NCBI GenBank assembly: GCA_036258315.1
Contig: DATADX010000023.1
Span: forward strand, 1-61,132
Direction of reading: 5' to 3'
DNA length: 61,132 nt
Source: DASSYK01 sp036258315
GTDB taxonomy: Bacteria > Actinomycetota > Thermoleophilia > Solirubrobacterales > 70-9
Positions 17,554 to 25,901 of this stretch are shown piece by piece (positions within the stretch are counted from its first letter, which is position 1; every line of letters begins with the position of its first letter). The position numbers and the translations under genes were made by a program. Under the pieces are notes generated by a model that made no database searches, was not told the DNA's origin, and saw only the letters and a list, made by a program, of their open reading frames with translations.

Positions 17554-18117
17554 ATGATGATCGGACCCAGCAAGGAAGCCGTCCACTCGTCGGGAGCCCG
17601 TACCGACGCGGGAACATTCATCTGCATCGAGTGCTCGTTCCCGCTGTCGCTCGACCATTCGGAGCGGATGCCGGAGTGCCCGAACTGCGGCGGCCAGAGC
17701 TTCAAGCGGGCGTCGCTCTTCGAGCAGCCCACGCTCGGCCACCTGAAGGCGGTCTCGCCGCCGCATGCGCCGACTGATTGGCTGCAGCACCTCCGCGACT
17801 CCCTCGAGCACGGGAAGTACCTCGCCTTCTACGTCGACGGCCGCGCGCGGGCGGTCGAGCTCGAACCCGGCTGGTCGCGGATCGGGCGGAGCGGGTCGGC
17901 CGACATCCGCCTCGATGACCCGACCGTGTCCAGGCGCCACGCCGTCGTCGTCCGTACGCCGGAAGGCGACCTGCGCGTGCTGGATGATCGGAGCATGAAC
18001 GGAATCACCGTGAACGGCGAGCCGGTCGATTGGAGCCCGCTGGCCGACGGCGACGAGCTGCAGGTCGGGCGCTACACGCTGCACGTGATCGAGTCCTCGG
18101 GAGCGGCGGCCGATTAG
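17554..18117 (+). CDS. Zinc-ribbon / FHA domain protein
   Basis: A 187-residue protein with two modules. Residues about 24-47 carry two Cys pairs (CIEC and CPNC), a small zinc ribbon. Residues about 90-180 form a forkhead-associated domain with SRIGRSGSADI, VSRRHAVV and the Asn of NGITVNGEPV, the phosphothreonine-binding loops. It probably reads Ser/Thr-kinase signalling in the cytoplasm; no kinase is encoded in this window. The start could be either of two adjacent ATGs (17554 or 17557). Confidence 0.88.
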   Translation: MMIGPSKEAVHSSGARTDAGTFICIECSFPLSLDHSERMPECPNCGGQSFKRASLFEQPTLGHLKAVSPPHAPTDWLQHLRDSLEHGKYLAFYVDGRARAVELEPGWSRIGRSGSADIRLDDPTVSRRHAVVVRTPEGDLRVLDDRSMNGITVNGEPVDWSPLADGDELQVGRYTLHVIESSGAAAD

Positions 18118-18172
18118 CAATCGGCTGTCCCGCCTTCGACTCCCAGCCCGGCTCGCACTCCCTGTCAGCGCC

Positions 18173-18697
18173 GTGGCCGTATTCGCCTGCGCGCTTTGGG
18201 CGCTCGTGGCCGGGCCCGGCGCCGGTGCCGCGGCCGGCGTCGACGCCGCGCGGTCCCCGATCGCGGAGACCGCCGGGAAGGCGAAGCGCAACCGCTTCAT
18301 CGCAGCGATGGAGAGCGGGCTCGCGGCGTGTGCGAACGGGCGGCGGGCGAACGCCGGGCTGGGGCCGCTGACGGTGGACCTGCGACTGGCGCGCGCGGCG
18401 CGCTTCCACGCGCAGAGCATGGCCAAGCACGGGTTCTTCTCTCACACCGACGGCTCCGGGCGCACCCCTCAGGACCGGATCAGGATGTTCGCGGGACGCG
18501 GCACGTTCTCCCCCACTGGGGAGAACCTCGCAGCCGGCCAGCGCGGGACCACCTCGGTGTGCCGCCTCTGGATGGGCAGCAGCGCGCACCGCCAGAACAT
18601 CTTCAACCCTCGCTTCACGCATGTCGGCGGGGGCTTTGCGCTCGGCGGGCGCTACCGGCGCTACTACGTGATGGACCTCGGCAGGCTCCGCGGCTGA
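18173..18697 (+). CDS. Secreted CAP/SCP-domain protein (YkwD-like)
   Basis: A 174-residue secreted CAP-superfamily protein. An N-terminal hydrophobic segment (AVFACALWALVAG) is followed by the CAP core: RAARFHAQSMAKHGFFSHT, GENLAAG and SSAHRQNIFNPRFTHVGGG. Bacterial CAP proteins of this type are extracellular, and their activity is mostly undefined. GTG 18173 is the first usable start, but in-frame sequence upstream (to about 18119) would add basic residues typical of a signal-peptide n-region without any standard start codon, so the true start is uncertain. It begins 55 bp after the FHA gene. Confidence 0.8.
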   Translation: MAVFACALWALVAGPGAGAAAGVDAARSPIAETAGKAKRNRFIAAMESGLAACANGRRANAGLGPLTVDLRLARAARFHAQSMAKHGFFSHTDGSGRTPQDRIRMFAGRGTFSPTGENLAAGQRGTTSVCRLWMGSSAHRQNIFNPRFTHVGGGFALGGRYRRYYVMDLGRLRG

Positions 18698-18854
18698 CGC
18701 GGCTCCGCTCTGTTGCGACTTCCTAATCGGCGCGCAACCAATCCTGCGCTCCCGTGTTCCTATGTAGAGAGTCTGTGAGCACGTGCTAATCTGCGAGCGA
18801 AGTTTCTTGAGTGAATTAGTGCACAATCAATCTTAAGCTAGGAGTGGTTTTCGG

Positions 18855-19064
18855 ATGAAGGAGCGCGGGAGAAGCGGCGAAGCGAAGCGGGAAACGGTGG
18901 GGGACCTGCGCGGCGACGAGCCGGGGTCGGAGACCGAGCGCTTCCGGGCGATCGCCGATCAGCTTCGCCACAACGAGGCGGTGACGGGCGAATCGGGCGT
19001 CCCCCGCCGTCAGCGCGACCACGAGCTGCGCCGTCAGCTCAACTCGCTAGACGAGTTCTCCTGA
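18855..19064 (+). CDS. Small highly charged hypothetical protein
   Basis: A 69-residue, strongly charged protein (Arg, Glu, Asp rich: MKERGRSGEAKRETVGDLRG), probably disordered and cytoplasmic. An AGGAG lies about 11 bases before the ATG. The preceding 157-bp gap is relatively AT-rich for this genome, as a promoter would be. Its last 18 bp overlap the end of the convergent gene at 19047. I do not recognise it. Confidence 0.5.
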   Translation: MKERGRSGEAKRETVGDLRGDEPGSETERFRAIADQLRHNEAVTGESGVPRRQRDHELRRQLNSLDEFS

Positions 19065-19574
19065 ACCGACCCGGCCGCCCGCGGCCGGCCGGGTCTCGAT
19101 GAAGGCCTCGGCAGCCGCGGATGAGTGCAGGCTCTCCAGGCGCTTGCGCTGATCCTCGGCCCTCCCCTCCAGCCTCGCGATCTGCTCGGAGCTGAGGCGG
19201 GAGTCGCGTTCGGCGAGTCCCTTCAGCCCACGCCACAACTGCACTTTCCCAGTCACCCCCATGATGATCGCCTCGAGCTCCAGGACGCGGCTCAGAGGCG
19301 AATAGCCGAACAGCCTGCCGTTGGGCTTCAGGCGCATTGCCTTCTCGCCCATCCACGCGCCGGCCTGGCGCCAGCGGCGCTTCCGCGCCCCGACCGTCTC
19401 CATGATCCGCTGCAGCGATTCGCGATCCTCCTCGATCTGACGAGCGATCTGAGCCATCTCATGGCCGTACTCGTTGCCATCGTTCTCGCGCGCGATCCGG
19501 TTCGCGAGCGAGCTCCCGCCGCTCGAACCGGCGAGGTGGTCCGCCAGGTAGATGCGCAGCAGGCGCTCGTCCAT
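19047..19574 (-). CDS. Conserved hypothetical helical protein
   Basis: A 175-residue soluble, mostly helical protein beginning MDERLLRIYLADHLAGSSGG. I recall this N-terminus (RLLRIYLxDHLAG) from a widespread actinobacterial family without known function. ATG 19574 is chosen because the family motif starts there; twelve upstream codons add nothing recognisable. The helices include a likely coiled coil (ARQIEEDRESLQRIMETV). It shares its 115-bp upstream region with the divergent Fur-family gene. Confidence 0.75.
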   Translation of the reverse strand: MDERLLRIYLADHLAGSSGGSSLANRIARENDGNEYGHEMAQIARQIEEDRESLQRIMETVGARKRRWRQAGAWMGEKAMRLKPNGRLFGYSPLSRVLELEAIIMGVTGKVQLWRGLKGLAERDSRLSSEQIARLEGRAEDQRKRLESLHSSAAAEAFIETRPAAGGRVGSGELV

Positions 19575-19627
19575 ACGCTCGGTTCTTCCCCCGCACCCGT
19601 CGCGCAAACTGGCGTGATCCCAACGAG

Positions 19628-19650
19628 TTGCAATCGCTAGCTACTCGCAA
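19628..19650. promoter_or_regulatory. Candidate Fur-family (Nur-like) operator
   Basis: TTGCAA-N11-TCGCAA is a pair of hexamers 40 bp upstream of the Fur-family regulator start. TTGCAA hexamers are the half-sites reported for the Streptomyces nickel regulator Nur, but there the spacing is 5 rather than 11, so this is only a candidate for metal-dependent autoregulation. Confidence 0.35.
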
Positions 19651-19689
19651 TAGGCTCCAAATGGCCTGACGGCACCCCACACAACGCCT

Positions 19690-20118
19690 GTGATCGACGC
19701 CCCGGACCTCGAGTCCGCGATCGACGCGGTCCGCGCCGGGGGCCTGCGCATGACGACGGCACGGCAGCTCCTCCTCGACGCTCTCTATGAGACCGACCAA
19801 CCGCAGTCGGCCGAGGAGCTCGCCGCGCGGCTTGGTCCCGGGTCCGACGTCGCGTCGGTCTACCGCAACCTCGAGGCCTTCGAGCGCCTCGGGCTGGTCC
19901 GCCACGCCCACCTGGGGCATGGTCCCGGCCTCTACTCGCGAACGAGCCTCGGGGAGCGCGAATACCTGATCTGCGACGCCTGCGGAGCGCACCTCGCCCT
20001 GGACCCGTTCGAGCTCGACGAGGTCCGCGAGCTGGTCCGCGAGCGCTTCCGATACGAGGCGCGATTCACCCACTTCCCGATCGCGGGCCTCTGTCCGCGC
20101 TGCGCGGCCGAGGACTGA
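19690..20118 (+). CDS. Fur-family metalloregulator (possible Nur/Zur)
   Basis: A 142-residue ferric-uptake-regulator-type repressor. The winged-helix part holds LRMTTARQLLLDAL, the SAEELAARL helix and VASVYRNLEAFERLGLV. The C-terminal half has the structural zinc site as two Cys pairs (CDAC near residue 97, CPRC near 136). It begins at GTG 19690, and its stop is 7 bp before a NicO-type Ni/Co permease. That pairing, next to a [NiFe]-hydrogenase operon, suggests a nickel sensor (Nur-like). Zinc or iron sensing cannot be excluded from sequence. Confidence 0.85.
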   Translation: MIDAPDLESAIDAVRAGGLRMTTARQLLLDALYETDQPQSAEELAARLGPGSDVASVYRNLEAFERLGLVRHAHLGHGPGLYSRTSLGEREYLICDACGAHLALDPFELDEVRELVRERFRYEARFTHFPIAGLCPRCAAED

Positions 20119-20124
20119 GCGGCA

Positions 20125-20871
20125 ATGGATCTCGAGTTCCTCTTCCGCCCTTTCGAGGAACTCGACCGGTCGCTAACGCAGCTCTTCGAGGGAGCCCCGC
20201 TGCTCGTCGCCCTCGGGATCGCGTTCGTGCTCGGGTTGCGCCACGCATCGGATCCCGACCACCTCGTCGCGGTCACCTCCCTGGTCGCCTCCGACGGCGG
20301 CGATCATCGCGACGCCGTCCGGCTCGGGGCGTGGTGGGGTTTGGGCCACGCGGCGATGCTGCTTGGGATCGGACTGCCGCTGATCTTCCTCAAGTCCGAG
20401 CTCCCTGACTGGCTCGAGAGCGGCGCGGAGAAGGCGGTGGGAGTCGTGATCCTGATGCTGGCGGGACGAGTGATCTGGAAGTGGGCGCGAGGCGACTACC
20501 GCGTCGGCAAGCACGCCCACGGGGACCGCGAGCGGCACCGCCACCTGAGACGCGACGGCGGGGGGCACGATCACTCCCACGTCCAGCTTCGCACCCCCAC
20601 CCAGGCCTTCGGGATCGGCGTGCTGCACGGGCTTGCCGGGACGGGGGCCGTCGTCCTGCTGTTGATCGCCGCCCTGCCGACCCAGCTCGAGGCGGCAGCT
20701 GCGCTGGCGGTGTTCGCGCCGATGTCGATCGTCTCGATGGCCGCGTTCACGGCGTGCTTCGCGTGGATCCTCACCCGTCCGATCGTCGAGCCGGTCTACA
20801 GGAGCGTCTTGATTCCGCTGCTCGGGGTCGTCGGGTTGGTGTTCGGGCTCTGGTACGTCGGCCTAACCTGA
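20125..20871 (+). CDS. NicO/NiCoT-type nickel-cobalt permease
   Basis: A 248-residue membrane permease. Helix I carries LRHASDPDHLVAVTSL, a variant of the RHAxDADHI metal-binding signature of nickel/cobalt permeases. Further hydrophobic helices and a cytoplasmic His-rich loop (HAHGDRERHRHLRRDGGGHD, about residues 131-150) follow, then LHGLAGTGAVVLLLIAA. It would import Ni2+ (or Co2+) and supply hydrogenase maturation by HypA/HypB. It is coupled to the Fur-family gene (7-bp gap) and lies on the strand opposite the hydrogenase operon, which ends 370 bp away. Confidence 0.85.
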   Translation: MDLEFLFRPFEELDRSLTQLFEGAPLLVALGIAFVLGLRHASDPDHLVAVTSLVASDGGDHRDAVRLGAWWGLGHAAMLLGIGLPLIFLKSELPDWLESGAEKAVGVVILMLAGRVIWKWARGDYRVGKHAHGDRERHRHLRRDGGGHDHSHVQLRTPTQAFGIGVLHGLAGTGAVVLLLIAALPTQLEAAAALAVFAPMSIVSMAAFTACFAWILTRPIVEPVYRSVLIPLLGVVGLVFGLWYVGLT

Positions 20872-20875
20872 AGGA

Positions 20876-21232
20876 ATGCCGGTACGCGTCATCTTCAACT
20901 GCGAGTTCTGCGGGGCGGAGCCCGACGGCGCCACCCGCCGCTCGCTCGAGGCCCAGCTCCAGGAGCTGCTGTTCGGGACCTACCTCGACGCGGAGCCCGG
21001 GAACTGGCTCGTCTGGCACGGGGGCGGGCTCTACGGCCGGACGCGATACGCGTGCGGGCTGCACCGGGGCGAGCTCAAGGCGCACGTCCGCGAGCACTAC
21101 GGGACGATCGGCCCGCACCCCTGGGCGATCGGCCCGCATCCGGTCGAGGTCTACCGGCGGGGCCGGGTGAGAGCTCGGGAGCGGGTCGGCCCCGGCTGGT
21201 CCGCGCGGCCCCGCTGGGGCCCGACGATCTGA
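20876..21232 (+). CDS. Hypothetical protein with Cys pair
   Basis: A 118-residue protein that I do not recognise. It opens with a CxxC pair (NCEFCGAEPDG, residues 9-12) and has another Cys-His combination at about 60-63 (ACGLHRGELKAHVREHYG), which could form one zinc site. An Arg-rich tail follows. It starts 4 bp after the nickel permease stop, so it is probably co-transcribed with it. The ribosome site (AAGGA) is almost adjacent to the ATG, so the start is uncertain. It ends 9 bp from the convergent hypF. Confidence 0.7.
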   Translation: MPVRVIFNCEFCGAEPDGATRRSLEAQLQELLFGTYLDAEPGNWLVWHGGGLYGRTRYACGLHRGELKAHVREHYGTIGPHPWAIGPHPVEVYRRGRVRARERVGPGWSARPRWGPTI

Positions 21233-21241
21233 AACGCGACC

Positions 21242-23554
21242 TCAGCTCGAACGCGTCCGCCGGTACGCGGCGATTGCGGCCTGTCCGTACGAGATCCCGC
21301 CGTCGTTCGGCGGCAGCCGCGTTGGGAAAAGGACCTGCAGCGAGGAGCCCCGCAGCGCGGCGGCCGTGCGCTCGAGCAGGAGACGGTTCTGGAAGACGCC
21401 GCCCGAGAGGACCGCGAGCTCGACGCCCCGGCGCTCGCCCTCGCGCGCCAGCGCATCCGCGGTCGCTGCGGCGACCGCGTTGTGGACGCGAGCGGAGATC
21501 TCGCCGAGCGGCCGCCCGGCGGCGGATGCGTCGCGCACCGCTCGCACCAGCGGGCGGGCATCGAGCATCAGTGCCCCCTCGACCGCCTCGACGATGGGAA
21601 GGGCATAGCGGCCGCGCTCGGCAGGGTCGGCCGCGGCCTCGAACTCGACCGCCGCCTGGCCCTCGTAGTTGACCCGGGGGCGGACGGCCGCGATCGCCGC
21701 GACCGCATCGAACAGGCGGCCCATGCTCGTCGTCGGGGGCGAGGCGACGCCCGTCCGGAGCAGCTCGCAGACCTGGCCCCAGGCGGCCGCGTCGACGTCC
21801 TCCGCAAGCCCGGCCGGAACCTCCGGCGCGTCGGTCTCGCCGGCGACGGCGAGCCACGCGCACGCCATCCGCCACGGCTCACGGATCGCGGCCGCGCCGC
21901 CGGGCAGCCGGACGGGCCAAAGCATCCCCGCGCGCTCATAGCCGGCCCCGCCGCCGACGAGCAGCTCGCCGCCCCAGATCGTCCCGTCGGGGCCATAGCC
22001 CGTGCCGTCGAAGATCGCCCCGATCGCCGGCCCCTCCTCTCCGTGCTCGGCGAGGCAGGCCGCCAGGTGGGCGTGGTGGTGCTGGACCGCGAGGCGCTCG
22101 ACCCCCTCGCGGTCGAGCGCGTACTTCGTCGACAGGTACTCCGGGTGCATGTCGTGGACGACGATCCCGGGCTCGACGGCGAAGAGGCGCTCGAGGTGCG
22201 AGGCGCTATCCACGAAGGACCGCAGGGTCTCGAAGTTCTCGAGGTCCCCGATGTGCTGCCCGACCCACGCACGTCGGCCTTTCGCGACGCAGACGGTGTT
22301 CTTCAGCTCCGCTCCGCAGGCCAGCAGCGGCGGCGCGTCGACGGGCAGCGTCAACGCGTCGGGCACGTAGCCCCGCGAGCGCCTCAGCATGATCGGCCCG
22401 CCCTCGGTCGAGCGGACCACGGAGTCGTCGGTGCGCGTCTCGATCTCGCGGTCGTGAAGGAGGAAGAGGTCGGCGATCCCTGCGAGGCGCTCGAGCGCGT
22501 CGGCGTCGCGGTACGCGATCGGCTCGTCGGAGACGTTGCCGCTCGTCAGCACGAGCGGGATCGCGGCGTCGCGCGCGAGCAGATGGTGCAGCGGCGCGTA
22601 CGGCAGCATCACGCCGAGGTCCGGCTTGCCCGGCGCCACCGACGGCGCGACGTGCTCGCCACGCGCGCGCCGCGCGACCACGATCGGCCGCTCGCGGCCG
22701 GTCAGCAGCTCCTCCTCGGCGGGATCGAGGACCACCAGGGCGCAGGCGGCGGCGAGTTCGGCCGCGAGCAGCGCGAACGGCTTGTCCTCGCGGTGCTTGC
22801 GGGCCCGCAGCGCCGCGACCGCCCCCTCGTGGTCGGCGCGGCAGGCGAGATGGAACCCGCCGATCCCCTTCACCGCGAGGATCCGCCCGGCCCGGAGGGC
22901 GGCGGCGGCGGCCGCGACCGGATCGTCTGGGGGGTCAACCGGTTCGCCTCCGGGGCCGGCGAGGCGCACCCGCGGGCCGCAGTCGGGACACGCGTTCGGC
23001 TGGGCGTGGAAGCGGCGGTCCGAGGGATCCTCGTACTCGGCGCGGCAGCGAGCGCACATCTCGAATCCCGCCATCGTCGTCCGGGGGCGGTCGTAGGGGA
23101 CGCCGCGGACGATCGTGAAGCGGGGGCCACAGTTGGTGCAGTTGATGAACGGATAGCGATACCGGCGGTCGCCGGGATCGAACAGCTCGGCGAGGCACTC
23201 CTGGCAGGTCGCGGCGTCCGGCGAAACCGGGGCATCGGCCTCCCGGCCGCGCCCCTCGCTCACCGCGATCACGAACTCCCGCGCGCCTCCGTGCGGCTCC
23301 GCCTCTTCCCTGGAGACCCGCTCGACCGAGGCGAGCGGCGGCGCCTCGCCTGCGAGCCGGCCGAAGAACGCGTCGACGGCCTCCGGGGTCCCCTCGATCT
23401 CGAGCAGCACCCCCTGCTCGTCGTTGAGGACGTAGCCGCCAAGGCCGAGCTCGCCGGCCAGCCGGTAGACGAAGGGGCGGAACCCGACGCCCTGGACGGT
23501 CCCCTCCACGCGCGCGCGGACCCGCCGCCTGCGCGCGACGCGCGCCCCGGTCAT
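21242..23554 (-). CDS. hypF: Carbamoyltransferase HypF
   Basis: A 770-residue HypF, which converts carbamoyl phosphate to a carbamoyl-adenylate and passes it to the C-terminal Cys of HypE, the source of the cyanide ligands on the hydrogenase iron. The order of domains is complete: acylphosphatase-like (VEGTVQGVGFRPFVYRL, about 14-30), two Cys4 zinc fingers (CQEC/CTNC about 110-140; CARC/CPDC about 160-190), a YrdC-like domain (KGIGGFHLAC) and a Kae1-like domain with HHHAHLAAC. It is the last gene of the hydrogenase operon; its ATG overlaps the stop of the SIS gene. Confidence 0.96.
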   Translation of the reverse strand: MTGARVARRRRVRARVEGTVQGVGFRPFVYRLAGELGLGGYVLNDEQGVLLEIEGTPEAVDAFFGRLAGEAPPLASVERVSREEAEPHGGAREFVIAVSEGRGREADAPVSPDAATCQECLAELFDPGDRRYRYPFINCTNCGPRFTIVRGVPYDRPRTTMAGFEMCARCRAEYEDPSDRRFHAQPNACPDCGPRVRLAGPGGEPVDPPDDPVAAAAAALRAGRILAVKGIGGFHLACRADHEGAVAALRARKHREDKPFALLAAELAAACALVVLDPAEEELLTGRERPIVVARRARGEHVAPSVAPGKPDLGVMLPYAPLHHLLARDAAIPLVLTSGNVSDEPIAYRDADALERLAGIADLFLLHDREIETRTDDSVVRSTEGGPIMLRRSRGYVPDALTLPVDAPPLLACGAELKNTVCVAKGRRAWVGQHIGDLENFETLRSFVDSASHLERLFAVEPGIVVHDMHPEYLSTKYALDREGVERLAVQHHHAHLAACLAEHGEEGPAIGAIFDGTGYGPDGTIWGGELLVGGGAGYERAGMLWPVRLPGGAAAIREPWRMACAWLAVAGETDAPEVPAGLAEDVDAAAWGQVCELLRTGVASPPTTSMGRLFDAVAAIAAVRPRVNYEGQAAVEFEAAADPAERGRYALPIVEAVEGALMLDARPLVRAVRDASAAGRPLGEISARVHNAVAAATADALAREGERRGVELAVLSGGVFQNRLLLERTAAALRGSSLQVLFPTRLPPNDGGISYGQAAIAAYRRTRSS

Positions 23555-24795
23555 CGCGCGGGCGATCGCGCGGGTTGCTCGATCAGCTCGCGCAGCACGT
23601 GCCAGGCGCTCGCCTGCGCCTCCTGGATGCGCGGGATGTGCTGCGAGCGGGTGATGATCAGATGGTCGGCGAGATCGTCCGCGGCGACCCTGCCCCCGTC
23701 GTAGCCGACAAGCGCGACGGTCTTCATCTCGCGCCGGCGCGCTTCAGCGAGCGCCTCGATCATGTTCTCGGAGTTGCCGCTGGTCGAGAGGACGAGCAGC
23801 GAGTCGCCTGCATGGCCGTAGGCGATCACCTGCCGCTGGAAGATCTCCTCGGTGCCGATGTCGTTGCCGACGGCCGTGATGATCGCCGTGTCCTCGGTCA
23901 GGTCGATCGCGCGTCGCTGCGTCCATCCGCGCCCGCTCGGCGGATAGCGGAGATCGGCGACGGCGTCCATCGCGTCCGTGGCCGAACCCCCGTTGCCGCA
24001 GGCGAGCAGCTTGCCGCCGCCGTCGAAGCAGCGCCGCAGGGTGTCCGCGGCGGCGAGCAGCTGGTCCTCGCCGTCGCCCAGCGTCTGGGCGCGAAGCCCG
24101 TCCACCTCGGCCGCCTTCAGCAGCGCCGAGCGGCGGACGTCCTCCACGACCGCCTCGAGATCGTGCTCGGACTCGGACAGGAACGGGTACAGAAAGCTCG
24201 ACGCGCCGGTGTCGTGCACCGGCCCGACCTCCCGCCCGGAGAGCAGGCCGCGATGGTCGAAGAAGACGTGGACCAGCTCCCAGAGCACGTGATACGCGGT
24301 CTCGGCGAGCTCCTGCCTGATGTAGGGATCGTCGCTCGGCGGCCGCAGCTCCCACTCGGCGCCCGCTTCCGTGAAGGCGAGCGTCAGGCAGCCCCGCCTC
24401 TTGGCGAGGGCCAGAGCGTTCCTCACCTCGTCGCCACCGTCCGGATCGTCGGCGCCGAAGGCGATCGCGATGTCCTCGGGCTCCACGACGAGCCGCGCCT
24501 GCTCGGAGAGCGGACCACCCTCCCGCGACAGGCCGATCGCGGGCAGCGCCCGCTTGCCGACGATCACGGGATGGACGAACTCGACGGTCACGTGCCGGAC
24601 GTCGGTCCGCGCCGCCGGCGAGAGGCCGAGGGCGACGAGGCGGCCGCCGCGCGCGAACCGCTCCGCCATCTGGTGGCAGAGCCTGGCGAGGCGCTCGGCC
24701 TCGGCCTCGAAGAAGAGGCGATTCGCGGTCAGCCTCGCGTCCAGGAGCGTCGCGACCCGGTCGCGCAGCGCCCCCGCTGCTGCGGTTCCGGCCAT
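23551..24795 (-). CDS. Tandem SIS-domain protein in hydrogenase operon
   Basis: A 414-residue protein with two sugar-isomerase (SIS) domains. The C-terminal one resembles GmhA, sedoheptulose-7-phosphate isomerase (CGNGGSATDAMDAVADL, about 240-256; LSTSGNSENMIEAL, about 326). Where GmhA has a His in DAQHxAAE this protein has Asp, so isomerase activity is doubtful. The N-terminal domain (LVALGLSPAARTDVRHV) is more diverged. The gene lies between hypB (2-bp gap) and hypF (4-bp overlap), which argues for a role in hydrogenase assembly or expression. GmhA-like genes are, as I recall, annotated in other actinobacterial hydrogenase clusters, with no known role. Confidence 0.82.
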   Translation of the reverse strand: MAGTAAAGALRDRVATLLDARLTANRLFFEAEAERLARLCHQMAERFARGGRLVALGLSPAARTDVRHVTVEFVHPVIVGKRALPAIGLSREGGPLSEQARLVVEPEDIAIAFGADDPDGGDEVRNALALAKRRGCLTLAFTEAGAEWELRPPSDDPYIRQELAETAYHVLWELVHVFFDHRGLLSGREVGPVHDTGASSFLYPFLSESEHDLEAVVEDVRRSALLKAAEVDGLRAQTLGDGEDQLLAAADTLRRCFDGGGKLLACGNGGSATDAMDAVADLRYPPSGRGWTQRRAIDLTEDTAIITAVGNDIGTEEIFQRQVIAYGHAGDSLLVLSTSGNSENMIEALAEARRREMKTVALVGYDGGRVAADDLADHLIITRSQHIPRIQEAQASAWHVLRELIEQPARSPAR

Positions 24796-24797
24796 GC

Positions 24798-25490
24798 TCA
24801 GCCGGTCGCTGCCGGCTCGGCTGCGCCCTCCCGCTCGGCGATCGCGGTGAGCCACGCCGCGAAGGCGTCGACGCCCTCGCCGGTCCGGGCGCTGACGAGC
24901 ATCCGCTCGGCGTCCGGATTGACCGCGTCGAGGTTGTGGAAGAACTTGTCGAGATCGAAGTCGAGATGGTCGAGCAGGTCGAGCTTGTTGACGACGACGA
25001 GCTCGCAGGTCCGGAACATCAACGGATACTTGAGCGGCTTGTCCTCGCCCTCGGTCACCGAGCAGACCATCGCCTTGGCGTCCTCGCCGATCCGGAACTC
25101 GGCCGGGCAGACCAGGTTGCCGACGTTCTCGACCACGAGCAGGTCGATCTCGGCGAGCGGCAGGTCGGGCAGCGCCGTCCGGACCATGTTGGCGTCGAGG
25201 TGGCACTCGCCGCCGAAGCCGTTGTCCGTATTGAGCTGCGTGACCGGGATGTGCAGGGCGGCGAGCCGGTCGGCGTCGATGCTCCCCTGGACGTCCCCCT
25301 CGAGCACGCCGACCCTCGGTCCGAGCCCGGGCAGCGCCGCCTCGAGCAGTCTCGTCTTGCCGGCGCCGGGGGCGCTCATCAGGTTGACGACGCGGACCCG
25401 ATCGCGGTCGAAGTCGGCGCGGTTTGCCTGCGCGATCGTCGTGTTCGCATCGAGCGCGTCCTCTGTGACCTTGATCTTGGTGCGATGCAT
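24798..25490 (-). CDS. hypB: Hydrogenase nickel incorporation GTPase HypB
   Basis: A 230-residue SIMIBI-class GTPase that helps HypA insert nickel into the hydrogenase large subunit. Walker A is SAPGAGKT (about 39-46), the nickel/zinc region is GGECHLDANMV, and the guanine-specificity motif is NKLD (VVVNKLDLLDH). Neither the N-terminal CxxCGC high-affinity site of E. coli HypB nor a His-rich stretch is present, so nickel storage is not expected here. AGGAG six bases before ATG 25490 supports the start. It follows hypA after 12 bp. Confidence 0.96.
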   Translation of the reverse strand: MHRTKIKVTEDALDANTTIAQANRADFDRDRVRVVNLMSAPGAGKTRLLEAALPGLGPRVGVLEGDVQGSIDADRLAALHIPVTQLNTDNGFGGECHLDANMVRTALPDLPLAEIDLLVVENVGNLVCPAEFRIGEDAKAMVCSVTEGEDKPLKYPLMFRTCELVVVNKLDLLDHLDFDLDKFFHNLDAVNPDAERMLVSARTGEGVDAFAAWLTAIAEREGAAEPAATG

Positions 25491-25502
25491 TCCCGCTCCT
25501 CC

Positions 25503-25901
25503 TCAGCCGTTTCGGGTCTCGGCCGGGGCCAGGTCCTCGACCACGATCGATTCCACCTCGAACTCTTCGCCGCGAACGACCTCGCCACCGCCCGCCTCGC
25601 AGGCCGGGCAGCGGAACATCGGCGGCAGCAGCAGGTCGTCCTCGACCTCGGCGGGAGGCGGCGCCGGATCCCACTCGCTGTCGCAGACCCCGCAGCGCAG
25701 CAGCGCGTCGACCAGCTCGAGCTCGAGCGCCGCCCCCTCGACCGGGGTGTCCCTGGCGACGATCCCGAAGTAGAACTCGAGCGAGTCGGGGACGACCTGG
25801 CGCAGCCTCCCGATCCGCATCTGCACCGAGCGAACCGGTCGACCTTCGGCGTGCCGGGTGACAGTCTCGTGGATCGCACCCGCGAGGGAGAGCTCGTGCA
25901 T
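25503..25901 (-). CDS. hypA: Hydrogenase nickel insertion protein HypA
   Basis: A 132-residue HypA metallochaperone. The N-terminal MHELSL motif provides the Met1/His2 nickel site. The zinc site is built from two CxxC motifs, CGVC (about 70) and CPAC (about 95), separated by a somewhat longer and more acidic loop than usual. ATG 25901 overlaps the stop of the maturation protease gene (TGATG), so translation is coupled. It delivers Ni2+ with HypB after Fe(CN)2CO has been inserted. Confidence 0.95.
   Translation of the reverse strand: MHELSLAGAIHETVTRHAEGRPVRSVQMRIGRLRQVVPDSLEFYFGIVARDTPVEGAALELELVDALLRCGVCDSEWDPAPPPAEVEDDLLLPPMFRCPACEAGGGEVVRGEEFEVESIVVEDLAPAETRNG

Noticed and set aside
18779..18824. 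Imperfect dyad (GTGCTAAT versus ATTAGTGCAC) upstream of the small gene at 18855, considered as a regulatory RNA or operator
   Set aside because: The arms are out of register by two bases and there is no supporting neighbour or second copy.
21482..25773. Long plus-strand frames (740 and 732 codons) opposite hypF, the SIS gene, hypB and hypA
   Set aside because: They are antisense shadows of clearly identified maturation genes, with no ribosome sites or domains of their own.
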